This document shows, in pieces, positions 49,385 through 58,633 of a stretch of 64,000 nucleotides of DNA. Position 1 is the stretch's first letter; every line of letters begins with the position of its first letter. The translations under genes and the position numbers were made by a program. The notes under the pieces are model-generated. The model had not been told where the DNA came from. It did not search any database and saw only the letters and a list, made by a program, of their open reading frames with translations. Origin of the DNA: Cytophaga hutchinsonii ATCC 33406 (lineage in GTDB: Bacteria > Bacteroidota > Bacteroidia > Cytophagales > Cytophagaceae); assembly GCF_000014145.1 (NCBI RefSeq), contig NC_008255.1:1675501-1739500 (forward strand), in the 5' to 3' direction.

Positions 49385-51250
49385 ATGAAAATTAATTTAA
49401 AGCAAGCCGTAAAGTTATTTTTTGCAAACCCTTCATTAGAATTAGTTTTTATAGAAGCCATTGCTAATTCTATGGATGCAAATGCTACTAAAATTGACAT
49501 TGACATTTCAATTGATAAATTTGCTAATCAAGATACACTGAAAATATCTTTTAAAGATAATGGTGATGGATTTACAGATGAGCGTTTTTTGAAATTCTGT
49601 GAATTGCTCAAAGTAGAAGAAGAAACACATAAAGGCATCGGAAGGCTTGTTTTTTTAAGCTATTTTAAAAGTGTTGATGTGTCAAGTAAATATAATAACA
49701 AGCATAGAACATTTAATTTTTCTACTGACTTTGATGAAAAATCAATAGTTAACGATATAACTGATAATACAAAGGAGACTATATTAACATTCAATAATTA
49801 TTATTTAAAGAAAATTAGTTCGCATAAATTTTTAAGCCCTCCAGATTTAATAAAAAGAATAAAGGAGGAGTTTTACCCAAAATTATATTCTAAAAAGCAA
49901 GAAGGGAAAGAATTTGAAATATCAATTTCTCTTGATGTTCAAAACCCTGAGCCGAAATATGATTTTATTTCTGAAACAAAAAAACTCAATGTCTCTGAAC
50001 TTGGCGATTTAAAAGTGGAACCAATAGACGCCTCAATTATTGAGATGTTTAAAGATATGAATGTTCATTATTCTATAATTCAACGGGAAAATGAAAAAAC
50101 AATTATAACTGCCCTATGCATTGATGAACGCTCATTTAAACTTGATATAATTACAGATGAAAATATTCCATTAGGTTATGAGGTTATATTTCTTCTGTAC
50201 TCTTCAATTTTTGTTGGGCAAGTAGATCCTTCGCGACAATCATTGACAATTAATGAGCAAATATTAAAACCTTTAATTTCATTATTTAGAACTAAAGTTA
50301 CTGAAATACTTTTGAGAGAGATACCAATTATTCAGGAACGAAATAATATTACTAAAGAAAGCCTCATTAATCATTACCCACACTTGCTTGGATATTTTGA
50401 AGAAGATACAATTGGTTTTATAAAGAGGGATGAATCAATAAAAAAAGCACAGGATAAATTTTTCAAGGCACAAAAAGAAGTATTAGACGCTCCTAATAAT
50501 TTATCAGAAGATATATATGAAAAATCATTAGAGCTTTCGTCAAGAGCATTAACTGAATATATTTTATATCGACAAATCATTATTAATAAATTAAAATTAA
50601 TTGACAAAAAAAGTAGTGAGCCAGATATTCATAATCTAATTATTCCGATGAGAAAGAAGCTATATAAATCCAATTTTATGTCGGATTTATATAGTAATAA
50701 TGCGTGGCTGTTGGATGATAAATATATGACATATAACACTATTTTAAGTGATAAAATCATGTCAGATGTTATCAAAGAAATTACTAAAGATGAAACAGTA
50801 GAAACTGATACTACAGAACCTGATATTGCACTAATTTTTTCAAATGATCCAAATACTTCCGAAAAGGTAGATGTGGTTATTGTTGAATTAAAAAAGAAAA
50901 ATTTGAATTTGTCTGATAACGTAACAGCTATTGTGCAGTTACAGCAAAGAGCCACCAAATTAATGAAATATTATCCTAATAAAATTCAACGAATTTGGTT
51001 TTATGCAATAGTTGAGTTTAATGATGATGTTATACTTTATTTAAAAAATAATGGATTTACAGAATTGTTTTCTATAGATTCAGTCTATTACAATGAATTC
51101 AATATTCAGCTTGATTTGAAATCATCTGATCGATATCCGATTGGTTTGTATATTATGTCAATAAACTCTTTGATCAATGATGCTGATGTTAGAAATTCAA
51201 CATTTCTCAGAGTATTAAAAGAAAGTTTTAAAAGTTCAAATCAGTCATAA
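49385..51250 (+). CDS. GHKL ATPase with PD-(D/E)xK-nuclease-like C-terminus (candidate defence protein)
   Basis: A 621-residue protein. The N-terminal GHKL (Hsp90/MutL/MORC-type) ATPase has N-box FIEAIANSMDANATKIDI (about 18-36), DNGDGF (about 58-63) and GIGRLVFLSYF (about 81-91). The middle is helical. Near the C-terminus PDIALIF ... VDVVIVELKKKN (about 478-505) gives a D...ExK pattern, followed by VTAIVQLQQRATKLMKYYPN, the usual layout of restriction-like nucleases. GHKL-nuclease fusions are a recurrent anti-phage theme. No partner gene except the upstream XRE regulator is evident. G+C is low, like the KAP-like gene. Confidence 0.75.
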   Translation: MKINLKQAVKLFFANPSLELVFIEAIANSMDANATKIDIDISIDKFANQDTLKISFKDNGDGFTDERFLKFCELLKVEEETHKGIGRLVFLSYFKSVDVSSKYNNKHRTFNFSTDFDEKSIVNDITDNTKETILTFNNYYLKKISSHKFLSPPDLIKRIKEEFYPKLYSKKQEGKEFEISISLDVQNPEPKYDFISETKKLNVSELGDLKVEPIDASIIEMFKDMNVHYSIIQRENEKTIITALCIDERSFKLDIITDENIPLGYEVIFLLYSSIFVGQVDPSRQSLTINEQILKPLISLFRTKVTEILLREIPIIQERNNITKESLINHYPHLLGYFEEDTIGFIKRDESIKKAQDKFFKAQKEVLDAPNNLSEDIYEKSLELSSRALTEYILYRQIIINKLKLIDKKSSEPDIHNLIIPMRKKLYKSNFMSDLYSNNAWLLDDKYMTYNTILSDKIMSDVIKEITKDETVETDTTEPDIALIFSNDPNTSEKVDVVIVELKKKNLNLSDNVTAIVQLQQRATKLMKYYPNKIQRIWFYAIVEFNDDVILYLKNNGFTELFSIDSVYYNEFNIQLDLKSSDRYPIGLYIMSINSLINDADVRNSTFLRVLKESFKSSNQS

Positions 51251-51529
51251 ATAATTGTTATTAATTGTTGCTTATAGCCTTGAGATTGAAGATATGTTGA
51301 TGCTGAATTAGCATGAGATGTTTTAGACAGATGCAATTAAAGATAAAGGTCATTCAAGAGTCCTGATCCAAACTATGATTCCTCAGTTGCCTTCGCTTAT
51401 ATGGATGCAACAACAGGCAATATTCATAAACATTTGACTAACTTTTGTTATGAATATGGTTCTTTACCCAATCATTTTTCATTTTTAGGAGTAGTATATA
51501 CAAGCACACATATTAATGTTTATGAAAAT

Positions 51530-51742
51530 TTAATCATATATTTCCGCCTTGAATCCAAGAGCGATAAGCTTTTGAATTATCTCATTATCATTAAGTATAT
51601 CTGTCTTAATTTCCAGTATCTTTTCAGGGACTGTTGTATCAACCTTCCACTCGTTAATACCTTCTAATGTATTTAATGCTGGAGTTACTTTAGCAACACA
51701 ACCACTGCAATTAATATTTGTTTTAAATTTTAGCGTTTTCAT
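51530..51742 (-). CDS. HMA-domain copper chaperone (CopZ-like)
   Basis: A 70-residue heavy-metal-associated domain. It has the ferredoxin-like HMA layout with the metal motif NCSGC (about 11-15); the usual GMxCxxC is shortened to INCSGC. VTPALNTLEGINEWKVDTTV and the C-terminal LIALGFKAEIYD follow. It should hand Cu(I) to the adjacent P-type ATPase. It is the last gene of the copper operon, 14 bp after CopA on the same strand. Confidence 0.88.
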   Translation of the reverse strand: MKTLKFKTNINCSGCVAKVTPALNTLEGINEWKVDTTVPEKILEIKTDILNDNEIIQKLIALGFKAEIYD

Positions 51743-51756
51743 AATGTTAATTTTAG

Positions 51757-54171
51757 TTAAATGGATTTAAATTTTAATCTCAAACTGTTACTAACAACAC
51801 TTACAGAGCTCAGTGCCATAGCTGCTCCGGCAATCATTGGGTTTAATAAAAAACCTGTAAAAGGGTAGAGGATACCAGCTGCCAAAGGGATACCGATTAT
51901 GTTATAGATAAATGCCCAGAATAAATTTTGTCGGATGGCATTAACCGTATAGGTAGATAGTTTTATTGCTTGAGGTATTTTAGAAAGGTCAGATGAAATG
52001 ATAGTCATTTTTGCAACATCCATTGCAATATCACTTCCTTTGCCCATGGCTATACTAACATTAGCCTGTGCCAATGCATTACTGTCGTTGATTCCGTCAC
52101 CTACCATTGCAACAACTTTACCTTGTGCCTGCAGCTCCTTAACAAAATTCGCTTTATCAGATGGTAACACTTCTGCTTTAAATTGACTTATACCGACTTG
52201 CTTGGCTATAGCTTCAGCAGTAAAGGTATTGTCGCCTGTAAGCATATATACTTCTATGCCCAACGTTTTGAGTTGTTTAATTGCATCTATGGAAGTAGTT
52301 TTGATTTTATCCGAAATAGCTAATACTGCTAAAACTTCTGTGGTATTAGCAAAGTAAATGACAGTCTTAGCTTCTTTAAGCCATAGATTAGATTTATTTC
52401 TAAGATTTGTATGTATGTTGATTTTTTGTGCATCAATCAATTTCATATTACCTATGAAATACGATGTATTATCTACAACCGCTTTTGCTCCAGAACCGGT
52501 AATGCTTTCAAAATTATCAACTTTTAGGTAACTCATTTCTCCAAAATAGTTAACAACAGCTTCCGCAAGGGGATGTTCGGATTGTTTTTCAATGGATGCG
52601 AAAACGTTAATTTTGTCTGCGTTTTCATTCAACCAAATAACATCCGTCACAGCAGGCTTGCCTTCTGTAATCGTTCCTGTTTTATCGAGGATAATTGCAT
52701 TTATCTTCCTTGCAGTCTCAAGACTTTCAGCATCTTTTATCAAGATGCCAGCTTCAGCACCTTTCCCGACACCAACCATTATTGCCGTAGGAGTGGCCAA
52801 TCCTAACGCACAAGGGCACGCTATTACAAGAACAGTAACCATTGCCAGCATACCTTGCGTGAAACCGTTTTCGCCTCCAAACAACACCCACACTATTAAA
52901 CTTAAGATTGCTATTACAATAACTATCGGTACAAATACACCTGCGATTTTATCAACAAGTTTTTGAACCGGAGCTTTACTACCTTGTGCATCTTGCACCA
53001 TTTTAATTATGTGTGCCAGCATCGTATCTCCACCGACTTTTTCTGCAACGAATTGAAAACTTCCCTTTTGATTTATCGTGCCTGCAAGCACAGAATCATT
53101 TATATTTTTTTCAATAGGGATAGGTTCGCCACTTATCATACTTTCATCCACAAAAGAGTTGCCATAAACAAGTTTGCCGTCTACAGCAATCTTTTCTCCC
53201 GGCTTCACTAATAGTACATCACCAATCTTTACATTAGCTATCGGCGTTTCAACCTGATGACCACCTTGATGAACGACCGTAACCGTTTTAGGCTGCAAAC
53301 CAATTAATTTTTTAATTGCAGAAGATGTATTTCCTTTAGCCTTTTCTTCTAATAATTTTCCGAGTAAAATAAAAGCAATAACTACCGAAGCCGCTTCAAA
53401 ATATACATGTGCATGAAGGCCTTTCTGATGCCAGTATTCAGGAAACAAAGTGTTAAATACACTAAAGAAATATGCTACACCTGTGCTTAATGCAACCAGT
53501 GTATCCATATTAGCAGACCTATGTTTGGCTTGTTTCCAGGCATTGATAAAAAAAGAACTCCCTATATAGCCAATCACAGGTGTAGACAATGCCCACATAA
53601 TATAATTTGCATATGGTATGTCCATAAAAAACATCCCTATTACAACGATAGGTAATGAGAGTACGATTGCTGCAATTGTTTTATTCCTAAGAATCGTATA
53701 ATTTTTTTTATGAATTTCCTCTAGCGTGTCTTTTGCTTCTTCGCTTTCATCAACCATCAAGTCGTAACCGATAGATTGTAATGAAGCTTTAAGTTTTTTT
53801 GGATTTGTAATCGTTGGAATATATTCTATCTGCGCTGTTGTGTTTGCATAATTTACAGCAACACTTATCACACCAGGTTGTGTTTCAAGAATACTCTGTG
53901 AACTGCTTGCACAGGATGCACAAGACATTCCAAGAACCGGAAATGATTTTTTAACAGTTAATACATCATATCCGATACTGCGGATATCTTTAACCACCTT
54001 CGTAAAATCAGGAGTTAATGATTTAAAATTAAGTAAAGCACGTTCATTATTGAAGTCTACCTTATGAGTAGAAATGTCGGTATTCTGAGCAAATGTCTTG
54101 TCTACTAAAAGAGCACAATGCTCACTATGTACACCTGATAAAGGTATTTCAAATATGTCTTTCGTTTCCAT
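51757..54171 (-). CDS. copA: Cu(I)-translocating P-type ATPase
   Basis: A P1B-type ATPase of 804 residues that exports Cu(I) across the inner membrane. A degenerate first HMA-like domain (1-70, with HSEHCALL and no CxxC) is followed by a normal one with GMSCASCASS (about 82-91). Eight membrane segments; the transmembrane metal site CPC is in IACPCALGLA (about 452), phosphorylation motif DKTGT (about 494), TGD and hinge GDGINDSNAL (about 690). The second-lobe HP motif SEHPLAEA is present. The degenerate first domain is unusual and could be a sensor or docking module. The gene is 14 bp before the chaperone and follows the AraC-like gene with a 93-bp gap. Confidence 0.95.
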   Translation of the reverse strand: METKDIFEIPLSGVHSEHCALLVDKTFAQNTDISTHKVDFNNERALLNFKSLTPDFTKVVKDIRSIGYDVLTVKKSFPVLGMSCASCASSSQSILETQPGVISVAVNYANTTAQIEYIPTITNPKKLKASLQSIGYDLMVDESEEAKDTLEEIHKKNYTILRNKTIAAIVLSLPIVVIGMFFMDIPYANYIMWALSTPVIGYIGSSFFINAWKQAKHRSANMDTLVALSTGVAYFFSVFNTLFPEYWHQKGLHAHVYFEAASVVIAFILLGKLLEEKAKGNTSSAIKKLIGLQPKTVTVVHQGGHQVETPIANVKIGDVLLVKPGEKIAVDGKLVYGNSFVDESMISGEPIPIEKNINDSVLAGTINQKGSFQFVAEKVGGDTMLAHIIKMVQDAQGSKAPVQKLVDKIAGVFVPIVIVIAILSLIVWVLFGGENGFTQGMLAMVTVLVIACPCALGLATPTAIMVGVGKGAEAGILIKDAESLETARKINAIILDKTGTITEGKPAVTDVIWLNENADKINVFASIEKQSEHPLAEAVVNYFGEMSYLKVDNFESITGSGAKAVVDNTSYFIGNMKLIDAQKINIHTNLRNKSNLWLKEAKTVIYFANTTEVLAVLAISDKIKTTSIDAIKQLKTLGIEVYMLTGDNTFTAEAIAKQVGISQFKAEVLPSDKANFVKELQAQGKVVAMVGDGINDSNALAQANVSIAMGKGSDIAMDVAKMTIISSDLSKIPQAIKLSTYTVNAIRQNLFWAFIYNIIGIPLAAGILYPFTGFLLNPMIAGAAMALSSVSVVSNSLRLKFKSI

Positions 54172-54264
54172 AACCTTTTTTATTTATTGTAAAGGTACAG
54201 AATAGACTAAAAGCAACGGTTATAAAATTTATATTTAAACTTATGAATTTATGGGAGAATGCTA

Positions 54265-54843
54265 TTAAATATCATTTATTGGATTACGTGTCACGTCTGC
54301 AGATATTTTTTTAAAGTCTCTTGGATTCATTCCTGTCTCTTTTTTAAATTGATTTGAAAGTGCTTGCAGACTGCTATATCCCAAAAGGCCGGCAATTTCT
54401 TTTATACTCAATTCATCATAGGAAATTAATTCTTTGATGCGTTCTATTTTTTGCAAAATTACAAATCGCTCAATTGTTTTACCTTCAACGGATGAAAATA
54501 GATTACTTAAATAAGAATATTCCATCTGCACTTGGTCATTAATATATTGAGACAAATTAATATGCATTTCAGAAAATTTACCATCCCTGATTCCTTCTAT
54601 AATTAATATTTTAATCTGCTCAATTACTTTAGACTTTTTATCATCCAGCAATTCGAATCCATTTTTTTCAAGTGCTTTTTTTATTTCAAACAGGCTTTCA
54701 TTAGAAACTGGAGCTGTTAATTGTACCTTTCCCAAGCTGACGTTGATAGTGTTGATACCTAGCTCTGTCAGTTCATCGGTCACAACCTTTATACATCGTG
54801 GACAAACCATATTTTTTATATGTAAAATAATCTCCTTGTTCAT
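54265..54843 (-). CDS. HMA-AraC fusion transcriptional regulator
   Basis: A 192-residue fusion. Residues about 1-65 form an HMA domain with metal site NMVCPRCIKVV (Cys-x-x-Cys). Residues about 85-185 are an AraC/XylS DNA-binding domain: LSIKEIAGLLGYSSLQALSN and FKKETGMNPRDFKK. It therefore joins a copper-binding chaperone-like sensor to a transcription factor. I chose ATG 54843 (MNKEII), because an upstream extension would run through the adaptor gene. It lies 4 bp after that gene, inside the copper operon, and probably controls it. The usual CueR or CusRS regulators are absent. Confidence 0.87.
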   Translation of the reverse strand: MNKEIILHIKNMVCPRCIKVVTDELTELGINTINVSLGKVQLTAPVSNESLFEIKKALEKNGFELLDDKKSKVIEQIKILIIEGIRDGKFSEMHINLSQYINDQVQMEYSYLSNLFSSVEGKTIERFVILQKIERIKELISYDELSIKEIAGLLGYSSLQALSNQFKKETGMNPRDFKKISADVTRNPINDI

Positions 54844-54847
54844 AAAT

Positions 54848-56062
54848 TTACATGTTAGACATATCGTGACCTGCCATAGGATTAGTTCCTTTTTTAAATA
54901 TATATTCGCTGTTGAGCAAGTATGCACCATTGATAACAACTTCTTCGCCGGCCTCGATACCTGAACGGATTTCTATATTGTCATTGCTTTCAATGCCTGT
55001 TATAACCATCCTGCTATGATAAGAACCATCTTTTTCCTTAATCCAAACCGTTGCTCCCTTAGAATCCTGAAGTATTGCATTTAATGGAAGAAATAACGCT
55101 TTCTTTGTGTTTTCTTTTAATACAATATTTGCTTGCATTCCTGGCCTTAATGACATGTCAGTATTAGATATTTCAGCTCTTACAAGATTTACTTTAGACT
55201 GAGTTTGTAGCTGAGGTGCAAAAAAGTCAATACGACTGTTCCATATTTTTCCTGGGAAACCAATAATCTTTATTGCAACGGGGTCATTCACATCAAACTC
55301 ATTTACTTCGCCGGCATACAATTCCGCTTCTACCCACAACGTAGATAGGTCCGCTGTTTCGAAGACAACATCTCCATCCATTACATAATCGCCTTCTCTT
55401 TTGTTTACTGAAGTTACAACTCCTTTATATGGGCTATAAATGGTGACGGTGTTGCTTAGTTCTTTTTTATTAATCAGTGATTTTATTTGATTTTCATTCA
55501 TTCCCCATAAAATCAATTTGTTTTTGGCCCCATCGGCTAATTGAATATAATCCAATTCAGATCCTGAAAACTCTTTAGATTTTTCTATTGCAATCAGGTA
55601 TTCCCTTTGAGCAACTAAAAGATCTTCGCTATATAAATCATATAGTTTTACTCCTTTGCTTATTGTTTCCCCAAGACTTTTTATGTAAAGTTTTTCAATT
55701 CTCCCGCTTACTCTACTACTGATTTTGAAACGTTTATTTTCATTGATTACTATGCGACCATTGACTGTTTTTTCTCTTCCTAAATCTCCTTCTGAAATGA
55801 TTAGGGTTTTGATGTTAGCGGATTGTTCCTGTTCGTTATTTAATTTCAATCCGCTTTGCATATCATTTTTGTCAATAATAACTTTTGTAAGATCCATTTT
55901 ACAAATCGGACATTTTCCAGGTTTCTTCTCCATGACCTGAGGATCCATTGAACATGTATAGAATACATTGTCAGGAGTATTTTTTCCGGATTCTTTGTTA
56001 CATGACCATGCTACTATCAGAAGCGTTAAGCCTAATACTATATTTTTCATATGTAGATTCAT
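54848..56062 (-). CDS. CusB-like RND periplasmic adaptor with HMBD motif (second copy)
   Basis: A 404-residue membrane-fusion protein. The lipoprotein leader ends LLIVAWSC (Cys about 21). An HMBD zinc/copper motif (YTCSMDPQVMEKKPGKCPIC, then KMDL, about 35-58) is followed by the CusB-type beta-barrel, lipoyl and hairpin domains, with GRIVINENKRFKISSRVSGR. The end has His/Met residues (AGHDMSNM) that could bind Cu or Ag. It couples the RND pump to the outer-membrane channel. It is a paralogue of the adaptor 22 bp away; two adaptors could form a hetero-hexamer. Confidence 0.9.
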   Translation of the reverse strand: MNLHMKNIVLGLTLLIVAWSCNKESGKNTPDNVFYTCSMDPQVMEKKPGKCPICKMDLTKVIIDKNDMQSGLKLNNEQEQSANIKTLIISEGDLGREKTVNGRIVINENKRFKISSRVSGRIEKLYIKSLGETISKGVKLYDLYSEDLLVAQREYLIAIEKSKEFSGSELDYIQLADGAKNKLILWGMNENQIKSLINKKELSNTVTIYSPYKGVVTSVNKREGDYVMDGDVVFETADLSTLWVEAELYAGEVNEFDVNDPVAIKIIGFPGKIWNSRIDFFAPQLQTQSKVNLVRAEISNTDMSLRPGMQANIVLKENTKKALFLPLNAILQDSKGATVWIKEKDGSYHSRMVITGIESNDNIEIRSGIEAGEEVVINGAYLLNSEYIFKKGTNPMAGHDMSNM

Positions 56063-56083
56063 TCAATTAAGATTACAAGATGT

Positions 56084-57379
56084 TTATTTTGTTAATACAA
56101 AGCTTTCGCTGTCTACCATATACCATGCATTTAAAGCTATTGTATCATGTGCAGAAAGTCCGCTTATTATGTTAATCTCGTTATCTACTCTATTAGCTAC
56201 AGTGATTGCAGATGCTCTAAAGTTATTTCCTTCTTTTTTAAATACGATAGAGTTGCCATTGCCTAGATTAAGCGTTGCTGATGTAGGTATCCAAAGACCA
56301 TCCTGCCCATCGGTAGAAATAATAGCATTTACCAAAGAACCTATTTTAAAAATGTGATGATCACTTTTGTCCAGATAAACACGCACACTGGCAAATTTTG
56401 AATCTGCATCTAATATTGGTTCAATAAAACTAATCTTTGCATTGATTGCATTATCAGGAGCAACTTCAGATATGATTGTGACAGGTTGACCAATTTTTAT
56501 TGTGCTTATATCTTGAGGATACACTTTTAATATTACCCATACTTGAGAAAGACTTATAATATTAAAAACTGGTTCGCCTTTTTTTATATATACACCTTCA
56601 CGTATATTAAATTCCGTTGCAGATGTATTCATTGAGTTGCCAGTTTTGTCCCCATTCATTGGCATTGTGGGCATCGTTAATTCAGTTACATCACTCATTT
56701 GATGTATATGTCCGCTTACAGGTGCATAAATAGATACAAGATATTCCGGCTTTCGTGTTTTTTCTAATTGTAGTAGTTGCGCTTCATTCATTCCCAAAAG
56801 AATCAATCTTTGTTTTGTTGCTTGCAGGAGAGAGGGATCATCTTCTTTATTGTTTAAAAGAAAAATGTAATTCTGTTGTGCTGTTACCAGTTCAGGACTG
56901 TATACGTCCATGATTTTTTGGCCTTTGGTTACTTCCTGAAAATTATATTTTATATATAGTTTATCAATCCTGCCATCGAATCGGGATGATACAGAAGAAG
57001 TATTTTTTGGATTGTAAGTAATGTATCCGCTCGATTCAATTTGCGATAACATTTTCTTATTAAGGGGAGTGATTGTTTTTGCTTTACCAATTACCGTTTG
57101 ATTTACGGGTTCAATCACATCATCAATAGATAGCTCCCCTAAGTTTTGCATGATAGCACCTTTTTCAACCAGATCCATACCACATATAGGGCATTTTCCT
57201 GGTTTATTTCGTATAATCTCCGGATGCATTGGACAAGTATATATTTTGGCTTCATTGCTCATCTCAGCACTAGCATGCACATGTAATTCAGTCTGTTTAT
57301 TATTGCAGGCTAGAGAAGTCAATATTATACCAAGCATAAATAGATATATACTATTATTTTTGTTCAATAGTCTTTTCAT
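56084..57379 (-). CDS. cusB: CusB-like RND periplasmic adaptor with HMBD motif (first copy)
   Basis: A 431-residue adaptor. I placed the start at ATG 57379 (MKRLLNKNN), which gives a lipoprotein leader ending ILTSLAC. The HMBD motif [20 protein letters not shown] (about 47-66) followed by GMDL is a Cu/Ag-binding site. Adaptor domains follow (SSRFDGRIDKLYIKYNF). A Met-rich insert (MPTMPMNGDKTGNSM) between the domains may add metal sites. It overlaps the TolC-like gene by 26 bp. Confidence 0.9.
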   Translation of the reverse strand: MKRLLNKNNSIYLFMLGIILTSLACNNKQTELHVHASAEMSNEAKIYTCPMHPEIIRNKPGKCPICGMDLVEKGAIMQNLGELSIDDVIEPVNQTVIGKAKTITPLNKKMLSQIESSGYITYNPKNTSSVSSRFDGRIDKLYIKYNFQEVTKGQKIMDVYSPELVTAQQNYIFLLNNKEDDPSLLQATKQRLILLGMNEAQLLQLEKTRKPEYLVSIYAPVSGHIHQMSDVTELTMPTMPMNGDKTGNSMNTSATEFNIREGVYIKKGEPVFNIISLSQVWVILKVYPQDISTIKIGQPVTIISEVAPDNAINAKISFIEPILDADSKFASVRVYLDKSDHHIFKIGSLVNAIISTDGQDGLWIPTSATLNLGNGNSIVFKKEGNNFRASAITVANRVDNEINIISGLSAHDTIALNAWYMVDSESFVLTK

Positions 57380-58625
57380 ATTCAATTTGAAGAAGTAATA
57401 ATTGTTGTTTTTTATCAAGCAATTCCATTTTTGCCATTTGCAATGCTTGCACTGCATCCAACACTACAAATAGATCCTCTGTATTTTGCTCATAAGCAAG
57501 TACTGAGGCTTTATAATTTTTTTGTAAAGCAGGCAACATCGTGTTTTCGTAAATATTTATTTGTTTTTTTTGAGATGAGATTCGCCATTGTAAAGATTCT
57601 ACCATGCCAGAGGCTTCATTAATGATTGCTTCTTTTTGCTTTTGATATCCCTGTATCTCATAATTTATTCCTAAAGCTGTAGATTTATACATCTTTGAAG
57701 ACCATGGAGCAATAGGAATTGTTACCATGCCCATAAGTGTAAATAAATTGGGATTATTACCAAATGAAAACATATGGCCGTATTGGATTTCGAAGTCCGG
57801 TTTTAAACGGCTATTTTCATATTGCTGCTTATTTTTATAAACTAGAATATTTTTCTCGATGGCAGTAAGGTCACTTCTGTTTGTAATCAGTAATGTTGTA
57901 TCTAATCTTATTGCTTCGTAATTTTTAAATACAATACTTGTATCTACATCAAATTGTATTGACTTGTCACGGTTCATTAATTGGTTCAATGCAACTCTTT
58001 TCCAACTTATTTCGCTTTCGAACATCAAACGCATATTCTGAATTGCGGCGAGCTCTGCTTTAGCTTTATATATAGAATTTAACTTTTCCTGTTGGTACGG
58101 ATAGCGGATTTCAGAAGTTTTAATGATATAATTCATTAATTGCTCCTGTTCATCCAATACATATAATTTCTTTTTAAGAATAATCCATTCAGCATAATTC
58201 ATTTTAGCCTGTGCAAACAAATCATTTTTCACATAGTCTTTATTTGCTATTTCCACTTCTGACATACTTTGCATGTATTTTTCATTAGCTTTTAGTTTAG
58301 CAGGGTTGGGAATCATTTGCTGGCCTTGAATCATGAATGAGCCCATACCATTAGTACCCATATTATTCATACCACCAGAATTATCCGCTTTCCACATAGA
58401 TGGATTGTATGGGGTCATAAAAAAACCTGCGCCTACTTTGGGTGCTTCCCAAGCTTTAGCTCCTTCAGCATAGCTCGTAAAAGCAGCAGATTGTGCATCA
58501 TACATCTGTAATTCCGGATTAGCCTGTTCTATCGTCGAGATAATGGTATCTAGTTGCATTATCTGTGCATTAACTATTAATGCACATGATAGAAGAAATA
58601 AGATTAACGTTGTCTTTTTTATCAT
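57354..58625 (-). CDS. cusC: CusC/TolC-like outer-membrane efflux protein
   Basis: A 423-residue outer-membrane factor. The signal peptide ends ALIVNA. The rest is dominated by long helical repeats typical of the TolC trimer (QMYDAQSAAFTSYAEGAKAW; NYKASVLAYEQNTEDLFVVL). A Met/Gly/Asn-rich insert (NNMGTNGMGSFMIQGQQM) sits near residue 90. It provides the exit duct for the tripartite efflux pump. It begins 9 bp after the RND gene. Confidence 0.88.
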   Translation of the reverse strand: MIKKTTLILFLLSCALIVNAQIMQLDTIISTIEQANPELQMYDAQSAAFTSYAEGAKAWEAPKVGAGFFMTPYNPSMWKADNSGGMNNMGTNGMGSFMIQGQQMIPNPAKLKANEKYMQSMSEVEIANKDYVKNDLFAQAKMNYAEWIILKKKLYVLDEQEQLMNYIIKTSEIRYPYQQEKLNSIYKAKAELAAIQNMRLMFESEISWKRVALNQLMNRDKSIQFDVDTSIVFKNYEAIRLDTTLLITNRSDLTAIEKNILVYKNKQQYENSRLKPDFEIQYGHMFSFGNNPNLFTLMGMVTIPIAPWSSKMYKSTALGINYEIQGYQKQKEAIINEASGMVESLQWRISSQKKQINIYENTMLPALQKNYKASVLAYEQNTEDLFVVLDAVQALQMAKMELLDKKQQLLLLQIEYEKTIEQK

Positions 58626-58633
58626 AATGGTAA

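Noticed and set aside
51401-51667. 88-residue plus-strand frame antisense to the HMA chaperone gene
   Set aside because: Its second half is antisense to a well-supported HMA gene. The first part (about 51340-51480) could be a gene remnant in the same frame (FKSPDPNYDSS...), but I cannot name it.
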